Source: Gambelia wislizenii (taxonomy: Eukaryota; Chordata; Lepidosauria; Squamata; Crotaphytidae). Taken from it: DNA of 64,000 bases. This document shows positions 10,901-21,116 of the stretch, piece after piece. The DNA is taken from the NCBI GenBank assembly GCA_030847615.1, contig JAUMIR010000004.1:75299001-75363000 (forward strand), given 5' to 3'. The notes under the pieces are model-generated. The model did not search any database. It had not been told where the DNA came from and was given only the letters and a program-made list of their open reading frames with translations. How positions within the stretch are numbered: the first letter of the stretch is position 1; each line of letters starts with the position of its first letter. The translations under genes and the position numbers were made by a program.

Positions 10901-13900
10901 TGTGTTTGGGCAAGTGTGCATACACAGGCACAGTAATGCTAAAATCCCAAGCTAAAAGAAGTGAACTGTTGGCAATATAAACATGAATTGGCCTATACAG
11001 TCAGACCCCTGTACCATGGAACCAATATCTGTGGTTTCAGTTATCTGCAGGACACAAAACAGGGAAACTTACCATAGAGGTGTGTTGGAAAAGGACTAGA
11101 GAGGCATCCTGTCTAGGCATCTTCTAGTTCCTCCAATGTAACTCTACGGTTTGTTTTTACAGGAAGTCCTTTATTTTAATGGGTTTCCGGTATCCCCAGT
11201 AAGTCTGGGAACCAAACCCCTGCAAATACAGGGGTCTGACTGTAATTAAGTTACATATTACATTTTCCAGGGAGGCACAGGATTAAAAAGAAATTAATAA
11301 TTGACACTGAAACCAAGACCCCTATTGCATTATATTTCACTTCTATATAAGCATGTTGATATTGCAGTACTGGGTTTTAGCTAAACAACCTAATGCTGGA
11401 GAAATAATCACAGAGCAGAAAAACTATAAGGATGGAGGAAATGAAGGCTCAAGACATTGTTGCAAACTGGGGCGAGCAACTTTGAAGGGCCTGGGGACCA
11501 GTTTTGTGGATTGTAAAAACAGACTTGGGAGACCCAACACGTAGTTCCAATTTACCCCTACTGTAAATAATGTAGTGCCCCACCTTGTTGCCTGGTACAT
11601 GGCAGCTGCAGTCCACGTTTCTGGCTCTGTGATATAGAGGATCTGCTCCCAGTTGGACAATGCTGGGATGATCTTGAAGGCTTTGGGCAGTTTTCCACTC
11701 CTGTACTTGGACAGAACCTTTAGAACAAGTTTAGAATAATAAAAGGTTATATAAGAAAGATAAACAGGCACTACAGCTTTAGTCTAACATTTATATCTAC
11801 CACTAGAAAAATTTTCAATTATTTATTAATTTTAACATGAACAATCTAATTATACATATAAAGAACACACACACACACAAGTTGGCCTGCAACTTTCACA
11901 AGGCTTAGGGACAGTGGACCTCCATGAAAATGGAAAAACTGCAAATATAGGCCCACTTTTTGTTACCTTAGAGAACACTTCTCTAGGCATTTTCTAGGTC
12001 CTCCAACATGATTCTACAGTATGCCTGTGGAAGCTGACCACAGAGTTGCACTGGAAAACCTACAAATGCCTAGAGAAGTACTCTCTCTAGGAATCTCTAG
12101 GTCCTCCAGCGCAACTCTATGGTCAATTTCCAGCTGAAGCACACCATAGAACACTGATGGCGAACCTATGACACGCGTGTCAGCACTGACATGCGTAGCC
12201 ATTTCTGATGACACGCGGCTGCTGAGGCAGCCACATGCCTAGAAGGATGTTTCATCCTCGGCTCCTGCACAGCAGGATGCTGCTCCTGAGGATGAAACGT
12301 TTGCAACAAGAGTCTTGGAGTTAGAGTCTAACTCTAAGGAGATTTTCAGATACAAAAAAGTCATCCTGAGGGATTGGGAGAGGTACGCAGCTGTTAGTTT
12401 TTGGTTTATTAAATACAATGATATATAACAATTATACATTTATGTTATTTAAACTATAAATATCATGAAATAATGTTTTTTCCTGAAAGTGACACACCGC
12501 CTGAGTTATTCTGTTTTTTTGAGAAGTTTGACACACCAAGCTCAAAAGGTTGCCCATCACTGCCATAGAATCATGCTGGAAGACCTAGAAAATGCCTAGG
12601 GGCAACATATTTAGTAATCCACGAATAATCAAATCCGTAAATATTTAACCTGCAAATGTGGAGGGACAACTGTGTGTGTGTATACACACACACAGTTGTC
12701 CCTTCACATTTGTGGGTGTACACACATGCACACATAACTAGGACTAAACTAAAACAAATACACAATACCAAAACACTAAAGCAGAACACTAAACACTGAC
12801 TAACTGAGATACTGAACACTAACTAAAACACAAGGGCTCTGACCCTAGTCAAAACTGTAATGAAAGAAAAAAAATCTGAAAAAGATAAACATTATTTTAG
12901 GATTCCAGAGCCAACTAAATAATCCTACTTGAGTTACTAGTAACCATACCCACAAATTATTGCATCATTAATTTCTTTTTGCTCAAGAAATCCATAAATG
13001 GTTTCCAGTCTTTCAGAAACTCTTTGATTGGCTTTTCCTTTAAAACCCACATTAGTTTGGACATTTGGGCTAATTCAGCAACCTTAACAGTTCATTCTTC
13101 TGTCACCAGTGCGTCAGTCCATTTCCAAATTTAAGCAAACAGTGATCTTGCTGCTGTTATCATGTATCGAAGAAGTAGTCGGTATTTACTATCCAATTCT
13201 ATTATCCATAATACCCAGCAAAAACATTTCTGGCAATATTGTGACATCTAGCTTTAAAAAAAATTGGATTAATATGTAAATCTTAGACCAATAACTTTTC
13301 ACTTTCTTACAAGTCCACCACATATGGAAAAAGGAGCCCTCCTTCTCTTGACAACCACAACACTAATTTGAAACATTCCTAAGACATTTTTGACAACATA
13401 TTTCGGGTTAGATACCATCTATATATCATCTTATACATGTTTTTTTTAAAACTAGCTCTACCCAGCATTAACATACACTGTTATAGTTTTACATGTGGGT
13501 GGTGATTGGCTGAGGGAGTGTGAGGGAGGGGATATTTCCTAAGTGGCGAATCAGCATACTGAGAAAGCAAACATACCCAAGCAGTTTATATATATAGATT
13601 GCTGCACAAAGTGAATCCTTCCAGACTTTTTCATAACTATTTTGAAATAAAGAATCTGTTGTTCTTTGTAATTATAACTCCCAAATATTTAATCTCTTTT
13701 TTCCACTTTAAAAATGGGAAAAGCAGTCAGTTCATTTTCTTCTTCTAAAGTAATATTTTTAGTCAGCATTTTTGTTTTATTATAGTTCACTTTAAACCCA
13801 GAACATGCCCCAAACACCCTATTTTCCCACAAAAGAGCCTTCACTGAGTCCAATGGATTTTGTATCTTTATCACAAGATCATTTGCATAGGCCCTAAACT

Positions 13901-16900
13901 TAAATACTGCTCCAGATTTTGTCATCATGTCTAATATCGCTCAATATAGTCTCTAGTGCTTAAAAAAAAAAAGTAAAGTCGAAAGGCGACATCCCTGTCT
14001 CGTTCCTTTTTGTATCTAGTACTAGCGAAGTTTTCCATTAAAATATTTTAATAACCATTCAGAGACAACTTTTAGAATTCCTCACATATAAGCAAAAATT
14101 ACTCTAATCCACAAACAGCAACGAACAGATCTGTAGCTATAATAAATTATCTTAAAATGTAGTGTTAGGCATACACAAAGGAACAGTTATGTTTCTCCCA
14201 ACTGCCATAACAGTGTATCACCTTCAGACAAGGATAGATTGACCTTACATGCATATGGATGTGTACACATACTTATGCCTACATATATGCATGCATATCC
14301 CAATTTGCACAAAATTAAGTGTTATTCTTACTTCTTTGACACCCCTGTAGACCTCTAGGACACGAGGGTTAAGTTGTGGCATTGGGCGACCAGATATTTC
14401 TGACATCACAGTCTCGACTTCTGTCTGTTTCTCTGTAATCTTTTCCATTATAATGTCTGCCAAGGTGCGCCTAATGGGTAGTGAAAAGAAACAAAATAAA
14501 GCAAAGGACTTTGCAGCCCCCTCATTAGGAAACTAAGCAGCAATATGGTAGGATTCCTGTTCTTCTAACTGGGGAAGATGAAGCTTCTTTCTGTGAAAGC
14601 CTTCCATTGCCACTTTCCTTCTCCAGTTCAAAATGCTGATGTTCAAATAAGCAAGCTTGAAAGGGGCAACATCTTTACTTTTTTTCTGCCCTGTTTTGTT
14701 CCAGCAAACTTACAGTTCTTGGATATTTTACACTCCTTTTGGGATGCCAACACACAACTACATGTGTTAAGGACCAGGATCATTATCTTAAAATGTTAGT
14801 TCACAAAACCATAATACTGAAGAAAGATATTAGCTTAAGTCTATGTTGCATAATGTTATAGGTTTTTGCATGCTATGAGGGCTAGAAACTTAAATTATAA
14901 AATAACCAAGGACTATAAACAGGATGCATGCCTGTTATTTTTGCTCTGTGCTCCAAACTCACAGAGAGAATGCCACATTGGTTACTTACCGTGAATGTGC
15001 ATACAATGCTAAACAAAAAGGATTCAGATTTGGCCCTCCAGCTACCAATGCAATATTCAAAGTTAGCATCTCTTATAATAACTAAAGTACCATGTGCTGG
15101 CTAAAGAAAAACCAAAATTGAATCACAGGATAACAGATGTTAACTGTAGTAGACTATTCTTCCCCACTGCCTCATAGGATCTAAAGAAACAATGCTAACA
15201 CTCTGCATCAGTTTCCCCAAACATAGCAGTGACATCACTCTTGAATTAAGTGTTTACAGGCCAGTTGATGGATACAGCAGTAATAACTAAATTTTTTCTA
15301 CATGCTCTCTCCCTGCCCAACATGCACCTGCTAATATTTGTGGACATTCTTACATACAAGGAGTCACTGTTGTTTCAGTGATATTAGTGCCTTCAGAAGG
15401 CATCATCAAGAATATAGGAATAGCTGCTATCCCAGATCACATGCACAAGTATCACCATCTTATGTGGAGCTCCCTCCTCATACTGCAGGCACACAAAAGG
15501 CCACAGATTTCCATGGAGGAAGAATCTGATGACACCACAAGACCTGCAAACTGAGTGAAACACTTGTATAATGAAGCTTCCCTTGAGTGCAAGAAAAATT
15601 ATGTGAACCCTCTGAAGTATAACCAATACTGGACAGCTCTCTATTTAGGAGGGATCACTATAACTTGGCAGCTGATAAATGGGGCAGGGAGTTAAACACA
15701 TAATAAGAAAACTCTAGAAAAACTTGAGGTACCTGGGCACTTGGAAGTCTTGAAAATTTAACTTACTTTTGCATAACCCCAAATAAGTATTAACTATCCC
15801 AACAAAATGACTCACATTAACCATTCCTCAGAGCATAAGCAAGTGTTTCATTTGTTCTGCTGCCTGCATGTGATTTGTTATTTCAGATATGTGTTTTTAT
15901 TAGAGTTATTAGCTGCTATGTTGTGCTGTGATGAAAAGTGGGATATATATCAGATAAAAACATAAATTTGAGAGCTGTTCCAAGAGAAAGGGGGTATTAT
16001 GCATTCTTATAAAGGACAATACACACCAGAGGCAACTAGGGGATATTTCTCATTTTCTGTACCGGTAGTCTGTTCCTTTCCATAGATCACTTAATCCCAG
16101 CAGCAAAACAAAACAAAGATTCACTAGAAAAGCGCTTCTACTAAAATGGCAACATTTCAAGCACAAACCAATACAGTATTTGATCCTCCGAGGCTCACCT
16201 CAGTGGTGGGTTCTTGTTCATGAACATTTCAATGGCTTTTTCATCCTCTAGATTTACAGTCATCTCCTCACAATACTCTCCCTTCTCCATGGCTGCAGCT
16301 TTCTCCAGTGATGGCCACTCATCATCATCTGTATCTGAATCTCCATCCTTTGAGGAAGATCCTAGAAGAAGCAGGACAAAATTTGCTTCACATATTTAAC
16401 GAAGCAAGCAATTTTCTCTATGCTAAGAAAAACACTGGTTTTCTTTGTATCATATTACAGCAAGTTGGAAATTAGTCATCCAATATAACAATGCTTGCCC
16501 AAATTTTCACCCTCAATTGTCTGACAAAAAGAGGTCACCATCCTTGATTCAGAGGTCAACAACTGCAGGTAATGCAATGGTCTGATTCCCCAGCCATTGG
16601 TAATTCAGGAAAGCAACTGTTCATTAAGTCCACTCAAAATGGAACCTACCCTAGGGTTCATATTAGCCTCTGAGACCTTGCTCCAAGTCCCACTACCTCA
16701 GGAATGTGAAAACAAGAGTCAAAGCCTCTGAAATCCTCCTTGCAAGAGTCACCTGGTGTACTCTTTGTTTTTCTTTTGGCATCAAGAATTTTTTTTTTTA
16801 AAGTTCAGACCTTTACAACACTGATGTAGCATTTTGGTTTCGTGCTGATATTTTATTATTATACAGTAGGTCCCTTGTATTCTCTGGGGATTGGTTCGGG

Positions 16901-18235
16901 GGCGGGGGGTGGATACTGACAACCATGGATAATAGCAAACACCACTGAAAATAATGGGACTTCTGGTTTAAAATACCATAGAGTTGCCTTGGAGGGCCTA
17001 GAAAATGGCTAGAGTACACATTTTCTAGGAAGACTCTATGGCAGATGTGCTGTTTTGTGTCCCATGGATAACTGAATCAGTGGATATAGGGGTCCAACTG
17101 TATTGCTTTAGTTTGTTGTGCTTTGTTTCCCTGTGAATTTTATTTTGTGAACCACTCCAAAAACATTTGTATTAAAAGTCCTAAAATAAATAAAACAACA
17201 GGTACCTTTAAATATCAGGTTAATTATAAAGATGTCATAGGAGGGGCAGATTTGCTTTTCTACCAGGGCAAGGCAGGACCTACTATTCAACACAGCGATA
17301 TGGCTATCACAGACAGTTACTCTGAGGTGCCATGAAATGGCAGCGAATTCCCTATTATTAAGTATATTGGGTATTTTTACTTGTTGTGTGCCTTCAAGTT
17401 GTTTCTGGCTTATTGTGACTCTACAGCCTATCATGGGTTTTCTTGGCAAGACTGTCATCACCTTCTTCTGAGGCTGAGAGTATGGTCTGTCCAAGGTCAC
17501 CCAATGGATTTCCATCGCCAAGTGCAGGTTTGAACCCTGGTCTCCCAGCATCCCAGTCCAATGCTCAAATATGTATGCCACATTGGCTCTATTTTTATTA
17601 CTGGCACAGAGAGAGATGAATATGGGATCTTCTGTGTCAGATGCCAAAATAACCTGAACAGTCTTGGCTATTTTGCACCCTGATGGAGGAGGGAGCACAC
17701 TATTTACTACTATGCATTATACAAAGGGTGCATTTAAGAAGTGTTTTCTGGCTATGAGGAATTCCTGATACTAGCAAAGAACGTGAAGCTGCCTGGAAGC
17801 GAGTCAGAACACAGGACCATCCAGCTCAATATTGCCAGTGTGTCCTAGTGGTCTGAGTGTTGGACTATGACTCTGGAACCCAGGGTTCGATTCCCCACTC
17901 GGCCATGAAAACCCACTTGGGCAAATCACATCCTCTTATTAAAAAAGAGTTACCATCAGTCCAAAACGACTTGAAGGCACACAACAACAACAACAACAAC
18001 ATAAGGGAAGCAGCTTTCCAGGATTTCAGAGGCAACATTTTCCAGAGGTTGCTGGATACTCAAAGTGGCCAGTTTTTACAACTAAAACAGCTATTCTCCC
18101 ACTGAAGGCCCACAGCCTTGCCTAGCTAGAAGAATTGGTCACAATAAAACTTTAATTGTCCTAGCCTTTCTCAACCTTTTTATCCTGGCGGAACCCTTGA
18201 TGTATTTTTCAGGTCTCAAGGAACCCCTGCATAAA

Positions 18236-18284
<49 letters not shown>

Positions 18285-19263
18285 CTTTTGGGCATGTTGT
18301 CGTTCCCAATGTGCTCAGGAAACACACCCACCCAATCACCACCCACATGCAAATTCCCTCTCCACTTCACAATCCACTCCTGTCACTCAATCTGTGGCTC
18401 AGATTGGGACCCAAGCAATCAACTGGTGGTGGTGATGGGCCGCCTGCAACGGCACCCAGGCAGTCAACTGGTGGTGGCGGCAGCAGCAGGGCAACCGAGC
18501 GAGTCGCCCTCAGCAATTCCAGGAAAAATGTGGAATGCTGAGAAGGGGGAGGAGGAATTGTAAAAAGCACCAGCATACCTTACAGGGCTGTCATGAGGTC
18601 ATCTGGGCGTTTTGGGGGAGTTTTTAAATGGCCTGTGGTAGGCCGAATCCAGCTAATTAGTCTATATACTGCTATTGCTCCCCATAATCTCAATACCTCG
18701 GGGAACCCCAAGCAAACTCTTGGGGACCTCTACCGTTGTAGGGAAGTTGAGAAACACTGTTTTATCCTATATTTTGGCAAAAAACAAACAAACCCCAAAG
18801 CCCTCCCGGTATCCTCCAGATGCGTTGGACTACTGAGCCCATAATTCCCTTCCGGGGATGATGGTTATTGTAGTCCAACACATCTGGAGGATACCAGGGG
18901 TTGGCCTTTGGGGGGGGGGTGTCTCAGCTGCTTCATTCCAGCTGCAGCCCTGCCTGCACTCTCACCCAGGACGGTGGTCTTCTCCTTCTTGGGTCGGTCT
19001 CCTCCGGCAACGCCGTGCTCGGCCTCGAGCTCTTCTTGCTGGATCCGCGCCTGTTCCAGGATCTTCCGAGAGAGCTTCTCGTCCACGTATTCGGCCGCTT
19101 CCCCAGCCGTCTCGCCGCCGCCATGCTGCCCGGCTTTACCCCGTCGCTTCACCCTCGTGACGGGCTTCACAGACTCGCCCTGCAGGATCTGCTCGGCCAA
19201 CGGAACCTTCCCCGCCGCGGGGCCCGAACCGCCGGAACCTCTCGGCCGACGTACCTTCGGCAT
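4562..19263 (-). CDS. BYSL: Bystin, 40S ribosomal subunit assembly factor (whole gene, 7 coding exons)
   Basis: Bystin is the animal homologue of yeast Enp1, a nucleolar and cytoplasmic factor bound to pre-40S particles and needed for 18S rRNA maturation (family knowledge). Coding exons on the minus strand are 19263-18966, 16361-16199, 14470-14332, 11717-11584, 9898-9738, 7284-7182 and 4910-4562. They join in frame with GT-AG borders to 448 codons plus TGA; human bystin is 437. The N-terminal third is charged and poorly conserved, with an acidic stretch around residues 105-115. From residue 145 onward the conserved bystin domain is recognisable in every exon, for example [37 protein letters not shown] and [12 protein letters not shown]. 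The start is the Met before PKVRR; the frame stays open upstream, but homology begins there. The gene is head to head with MED20. It looks intact, with no internal stop or frameshift. Confidence 0.96.
5297..5745 (-). repeat. L2-like LINE 3' fragment in BYSL intron 6
   Basis: The plus strand begins with a TTTA microsatellite and CCTGCTTTCTCCCAGTATGG, the reversed 3' tail of an L2-like element. The minus strand then shows degraded reverse-transcriptase C-terminus coding ([14 protein letters not shown]). It is truncated and frameshifted. Confidence 0.65.
7182..7284 (-). CDS. BYSL: BYSL coding exon 6 (103 nt, short)
   Basis: Encodes residues 299-332: [18 protein letters not shown] followed by [16 protein letters not shown]. 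The acceptor is CTCTGTGCAG|GTAT and the donor is TTCTGG|GTAAGG. The exon is too short to stand out as an open reading frame. I found it by matching the stretch missing between exons 5 and 7; its length of 103 nt restores the frame exactly. A GC-rich pogo-like MITE ends only 26 bp upstream of the acceptor. Confidence 0.92.
7311..7738. mobile_element. GC-rich pogo/Tigger-like MITE in BYSL intron 5
   Basis: The ends are TACAGTTGCCCCTCCACATT and GAATGTGAAGGGACGACTGTA, giving TA target sites with CAG terminal repeats. Inside are motifs such as ATTCGCGGTTATGCATATTC and a long G-rich body (7380-7640). That body repeats a unit with GGCCTCTGGAGGCCCC and GAAGGCCTTGGGGGG several times. Open frames here are an artefact of GC content. 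Confidence 0.75.
7739..9737. other. Rest of BYSL intron 5, little recognisable
   Basis: This is intronic sequence without a clear gene. A short hAT-like remnant is suggested at 8630-8665 (ACTACAATTCCAGAATCCCC). Otherwise I see only A/T-rich tracts. Confidence 0.4.
9738..9898 (-). CDS. BYSL: BYSL coding exon 5
   Basis: Encodes residues 245-298, from the split Arg codon through [19 protein letters not shown] to [12 protein letters not shown]. The acceptor is CATCTCAG|AATC and the donor is TTCAAAG|GTACAAG. Confidence 0.93.
10105..10300 (-). repeat. LINE (L2-like) 3' tail in BYSL intron 4
   Basis: The plus strand reads ATTTCTATCCTGCCTTCTTA, then an A-rich stretch with repeated AAAATAAAATAC. This resembles the reversed 3' tail seen at 5297 and 24365. 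It is diverged and short. Confidence 0.45.
10733..10892. mobile_element. Palindromic foldback MITE, truncated copy
   Basis: Begins CACACTACACAATTATAG, then CTACTTTAACTG and AATCCTGGGATCTGTAGT, and ends in ACCACAGGATTCCATAGAATG. It matches the family at 19480, 21751 and 62975 but lacks the right terminal repeat. Confidence 0.65.
10996..11244. mobile_element. Pogo/Tigger-like MITE in BYSL intron 4
   Basis: The near-perfect terminal repeats ACAGTCAGACCCCTGTA and TACAGGGGTCTGACTGT are flanked by TA. Its inner sequence (ACACAAAACAG, TCTTCTAGTTCCTCCAATG) is shared with the copies at 16862 and 34907. Confidence 0.8.
11584..11717 (-). CDS. BYSL: BYSL coding exon 4
   Basis: Encodes residues 201-244 ([15 protein letters not shown] to AAAMYQAT), followed by two bases of an Arg codon. 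The acceptor is TTCTAAAG|GTTC and the donor is ACAAG|GTGGGG. It is highly conserved with vertebrate bystin. Confidence 0.93.
11911..12673. mobile_element. Pogo-like MITE split by a nested hAT element
   Basis: The left end is CAGTGGACCTCCATG and the right end GTGGAGGGACAACTG. Paired inner segments TTTTCTAGGTCCTCCAACAT and ATGCTGGAAGACCTAGAAAA show its palindromic design. The hAT element at 12152-12562 interrupts it, so this element is the older one. Confidence 0.7.
12152..12562. mobile_element. Non-autonomous hAT element, 8-bp TSD
   Basis: The 411-bp element is bounded by CACTGATGGCGAACCTATGA and AAAGGTTGCCCATCACTG, imperfect inverted repeats. A perfect 8-bp duplication CCATAGAA lies at 12144-12151 and 12563-12570. 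It carries the ACACGCGTGTCA palindrome near its left end. A second copy lies at 45754-46228. The ends recall hAT families known from squamates, some of which moved horizontally between vertebrates; exact family is not determined. Confidence 0.85.
12840..14060 (-). repeat. L1-like LINE ORF2 3' fragment in BYSL intron 3
   Basis: The minus strand encodes degraded L1-type reverse transcriptase. The [11 protein letters not shown] block is followed by [19 protein letters not shown], a YADD-type catalytic motif changed to YAND. The C-terminal domain comes next, with [16 protein letters not shown] and [13 protein letters not shown]. Stops and frameshifts show it is dead. A 160-bp foreign segment (about 13448-13606, starting ACTAGCTCTACCCAGC) interrupts it. 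Confidence 0.7.
14332..14470 (-). CDS. BYSL: BYSL coding exon 3
   Basis: Encodes residues 154-200, starting [19 protein letters not shown] and ending in EVYRGVKE. The acceptor is CCCATTAG|GCGC and the donor is AAAGAA|GTAAGA. This is the start of the conserved bystin core. The exon ends in phase 0. Confidence 0.93.
14471..16198. other. BYSL intron 2
   Basis: Between exons 3 and 2 I see no recognisable repeat or gene. The sequence is ordinary AT-rich intron. Confidence 0.5.
16199..16361 (-). CDS. BYSL: BYSL coding exon 2
   Basis: Encodes residues 100-153. The acceptor is TTCTTCTAG|GATC and the donor is CTGAG|GTGAG. It carries the acidic run [16 protein letters not shown] and then [16 protein letters not shown], which matches the bystin family. 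The incoming phase of 1 and outgoing phase of 2 agree with the neighbouring exons. Confidence 0.93.
16862..17102. mobile_element. Pogo/Tigger-like MITE in BYSL intron 1
   Basis: The ends are ACAGTAGGTCCCTTGTAT and GGATATAGGGGTCCAACTGT with TA at both borders. Its paired inner motifs (AGAGTTGCCTTGGAGGGCC and CTAGGAAGACTCTATGG) match the copy at 34907 in reverse. Confidence 0.78.
17380..17597 (-). repeat. tRNA-derived CORE-like SINE
   Basis: This is a reverse copy: the plus strand shows TTGTTGTGTGCCTTCAAGTT (tail), then GGTTTTCTTGGCAAGACT, AAGGTCACCCAATGGATTT, and GGTTTGAACCCTGGTCTCCC (tRNA-like head). It forms an inverted pair with the copy at 17832. Confidence 0.8.
17832..18000 (+). repeat. 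tRNA-derived CORE-like SINE
   Basis: The tRNA-like head includes AGGGTTCGATTCCCCACTCG. The middle is shortened and the tail is GACTTGAAGGCACACAACAA with extra CAA units. It is 234 bp from the inverted copy at 17380-17597. Confidence 0.8.
18162..18759. mobile_element. hAT-like non-autonomous element
   Basis: Starts TAGCCTTTCTCAACCTTTTT and ends GAAGTTGAGAAACACTG; GGAACCCC-type motifs recur inside near both ends. A shorter relative with a readable target duplication lies at 44709-44904. The target duplication here is weak. The element includes the TC microsatellite. Confidence 0.6.
18239..18280. repeat. (CT)n microsatellite
   Basis: An uninterrupted CT dinucleotide run of about 42 bp inside the hAT-like element. 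Confidence 0.95.
18808..18895. repeat. Foldback repeat with 26-nt arms, BYSL intron 1
   Basis: The left arm 18808-18833 (GGTATCCTCCAGATGCGTTG...) pairs with 18870-18895 with one mismatch, leaving a 36-nt loop. The sequence family CCTCCAGATGTGTTGGACTAC is a common reptilian MITE. Its right end lies only 70 bp from the exon 1 donor. Confidence 0.75.
18966..19263 (-). CDS. BYSL: BYSL coding exon 1
   Basis: Encodes residues 1-99 plus the first base of codon 100. It begins [10 protein letters not shown] and contains the [21 protein letters not shown] segment typical of the bystin N-terminus. The donor reads CCTGG|GTGAG on the minus strand. The exon is CG-rich, as expected for a first exon in a CpG-rich promoter. 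The start codon has G at -3 and C at +4, a moderate Kozak context. Confidence 0.93.
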
Positions 19264-19312
19264 GACCGCCACCCAAGGAGCCACGCACACGAGGCAGGGA
19301 GGGAGGGCGAAG

Positions 19313-19322
19313 GCGCATGCGC
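19313..19322. promoter_or_regulatory. NRF1 consensus palindrome upstream of BYSL
   Basis: The 10-bp palindrome GCGCATGCGC is an exact NRF1 core site. It lies about 50 bp upstream of the BYSL ATG in a CG-rich stretch. NRF1 commonly drives ribosome-biogenesis and housekeeping promoters (established knowledge). Its position suggests it belongs to the BYSL core promoter. Confidence 0.6.
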
Positions 19323-19479
19323 CCGACGGGAGCTTACCAACCACAGAGATAAAAAGTGTTAGAGAGATGCATCCTATTGAACGGATGAGTGATTTGTGAG
19401 TTCTCAAGCCACGTTTAAATCCGGGAAAGTGACACTGACAGCTAACCAGGGTAATCAATGCCAAGTAGTCACCCCACTA

Positions 19480-19657
19480 CTACACTGTTATAGTGCTATT
19501 ATTCCACTTTAACTGCTATGGCTGCTTCTTGTGGAATCCTGGGATTTGTAGTTTAGTGAGGCCTAAGAGCTCTCTAAACTGCAAATCCCAGGATGTCACA
19601 GGAGGCAGCCAGAGCGCTTGAAGTGGAATAATAGCGCTATAACAGTGTAGTGTGATC
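19480..19657. mobile_element. Palindromic foldback MITE
   Basis: The left half runs from CTACACTGTTATAGTGCTAT through GGGATTTGTAGTTTAGTGAGG. The right half is its complement: CTAAACTGCAAATCCCAGG to GCTATAACAGTGTAGTGTGA. It lies upstream of BYSL. Confidence 0.8.
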
Positions 19658-19832
19658 ATCTCTGCGTGTTTTCCCCAAAACAACAGGCAGCACCAAAGAA
19701 TAGGCTTTTTGCTGTTTCTGATAACACATTTCCCTCCCATAAACGTTTTGAAAACTGCCCCACCCATACAAATTCCAGGGCAAATATTGCCCATTATTCT
19801 CAAATAGTTTGGATGGGAGGGGTCAATTAAGA

Positions 19833-20439
19833 TATGGAAGGCAACCTGGTAAGATTCCTGATGTTTACTATTACTGTATAGTCGCTTTTAATGACAAACA
19901 TAATCTTATGGAACAGGTTAACAATGCATATGCAGTATATCCACAACAACTATGAGTAACAAATACAATCTTACAAACAAGTTGTTTGTAAGATACAAAC
20001 TAAAAAAAAAATGGATAAATCATGACTAATCGTACTATTAAACATTATTGAAACATGATGTTTAATATTATGGTTAGACATGATTTAACCAATTATTTAA
20101 ACAGAAGCAACATAGATTTTAATTATAAGCTGAAGAAGTCCTTCCTGAGGCGAATCAGTTTTACATTACTGGTGAAAAATTGTCCTTCTTGATCTTGAAT
20201 CAATCTGTTTCTACAGTAAACTATTGTGCTTCACATTGCATTATTGTTCAGCTATAACTTGACTTGCCCACCACTTTTTTTTGATGAAATTGTTTTGATA
20301 TGTCTTGGAACCGTATGATTGGTTTCTGAAACATTATTATGTATTTTGCATTGGCCACTTGTTTATATGATTGTCACTTTAAAGCTACTTTACCATCATA
20401 TTAAACATCAGGAATTGTACCAGGTTGCCTTCCATATCC
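19833..20439. mobile_element. 607-bp foldback element between BYSL and MED20
   Basis: The terminal inverted repeats run from 19833 (ATATGGAAGGCAACCTGGTA...TGATGTTTA) and end at 20439, about 36 nt with two or three mismatches. Inside are a 29-nt inverted pair (20017-20045 with 20058-20086, six mismatches) and a 12-nt-arm hairpin TCTTACAAACAA/TTGTTTGTAAGA near 19972. No protein coding is seen. The family is not recognised. Confidence 0.65.
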
Positions 20440-20794
20440 TATAGTGTGTTATTCTGGGCCATCCTGAACTATTTGGGGGGAATGGGTAAATTAAGCCTTA
20501 TGACACCTCTTCAATAAAAACTAATGTTAATACTGCTGGGTGGTATAGGAAAGGAGCATTTTAGGTTGAAGCTGTGGTTTACAACCCTGAAGTGTGCTCT
20601 AGTTATTATACTCTTACTACAGGTTATTATAGCTAGCTTATTTTTAGAAGTATTTGTTTATCACCTCTTAGACAGCCAGGGCTCCCTTGGCAACACACAG
20701 CAGATGGTGTTCTTTAAAAACAGGTTGATAAGATTTTGAAAAACCAAAATTATTTATACAGGTAACTCCGCACAGTTTAAATATTTCCCAAAGC

Positions 20795-20880
20795 TAACTC
20801 TATTTTTTACATCTGCCTTGAGTCTCATTATTGAGAGAAAGGCAGGATATAAATCAATAAAACAACAACAACAAAAAGCA
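20795..20880 (+). repeat. LINE 3' tail
   Basis: Reads TGCCTTGAGTCTCATTATTG then AGGCAGGATATAAATCAATA and CAACAACAA. This is the 3' end of an L2-like LINE, also seen at 39560. Confidence 0.6.
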
Positions 20881-21116
20881 GCACCACCAATTGAGCTCAG
20901 TTGCAGACTAGAAGCCAGTGCTGTTGCTACAAAGACTGATAACACATGATCTCCAAAATGCACACCAGACAAAAATCTGCATGCCACATTTTGTACTAGC
21001 TATAGCTTCCAAATCCTTTTCAAGGGCATAAAAGTCCCACACAAGAGTACATTTTAGTAGTTTAAGTTCAGGTGGAAGCTTTAATGTCAGTATTTAACAA
21101 CTCTGGATTACAGCCA

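Noticed and set aside
18865..19464. 199-codon frame as a longer BYSL N-terminus
   Set aside because: Residues before MPKVRR do not resemble bystin; the frame is merely open through the GC-rich 5' region and past the splice donor.
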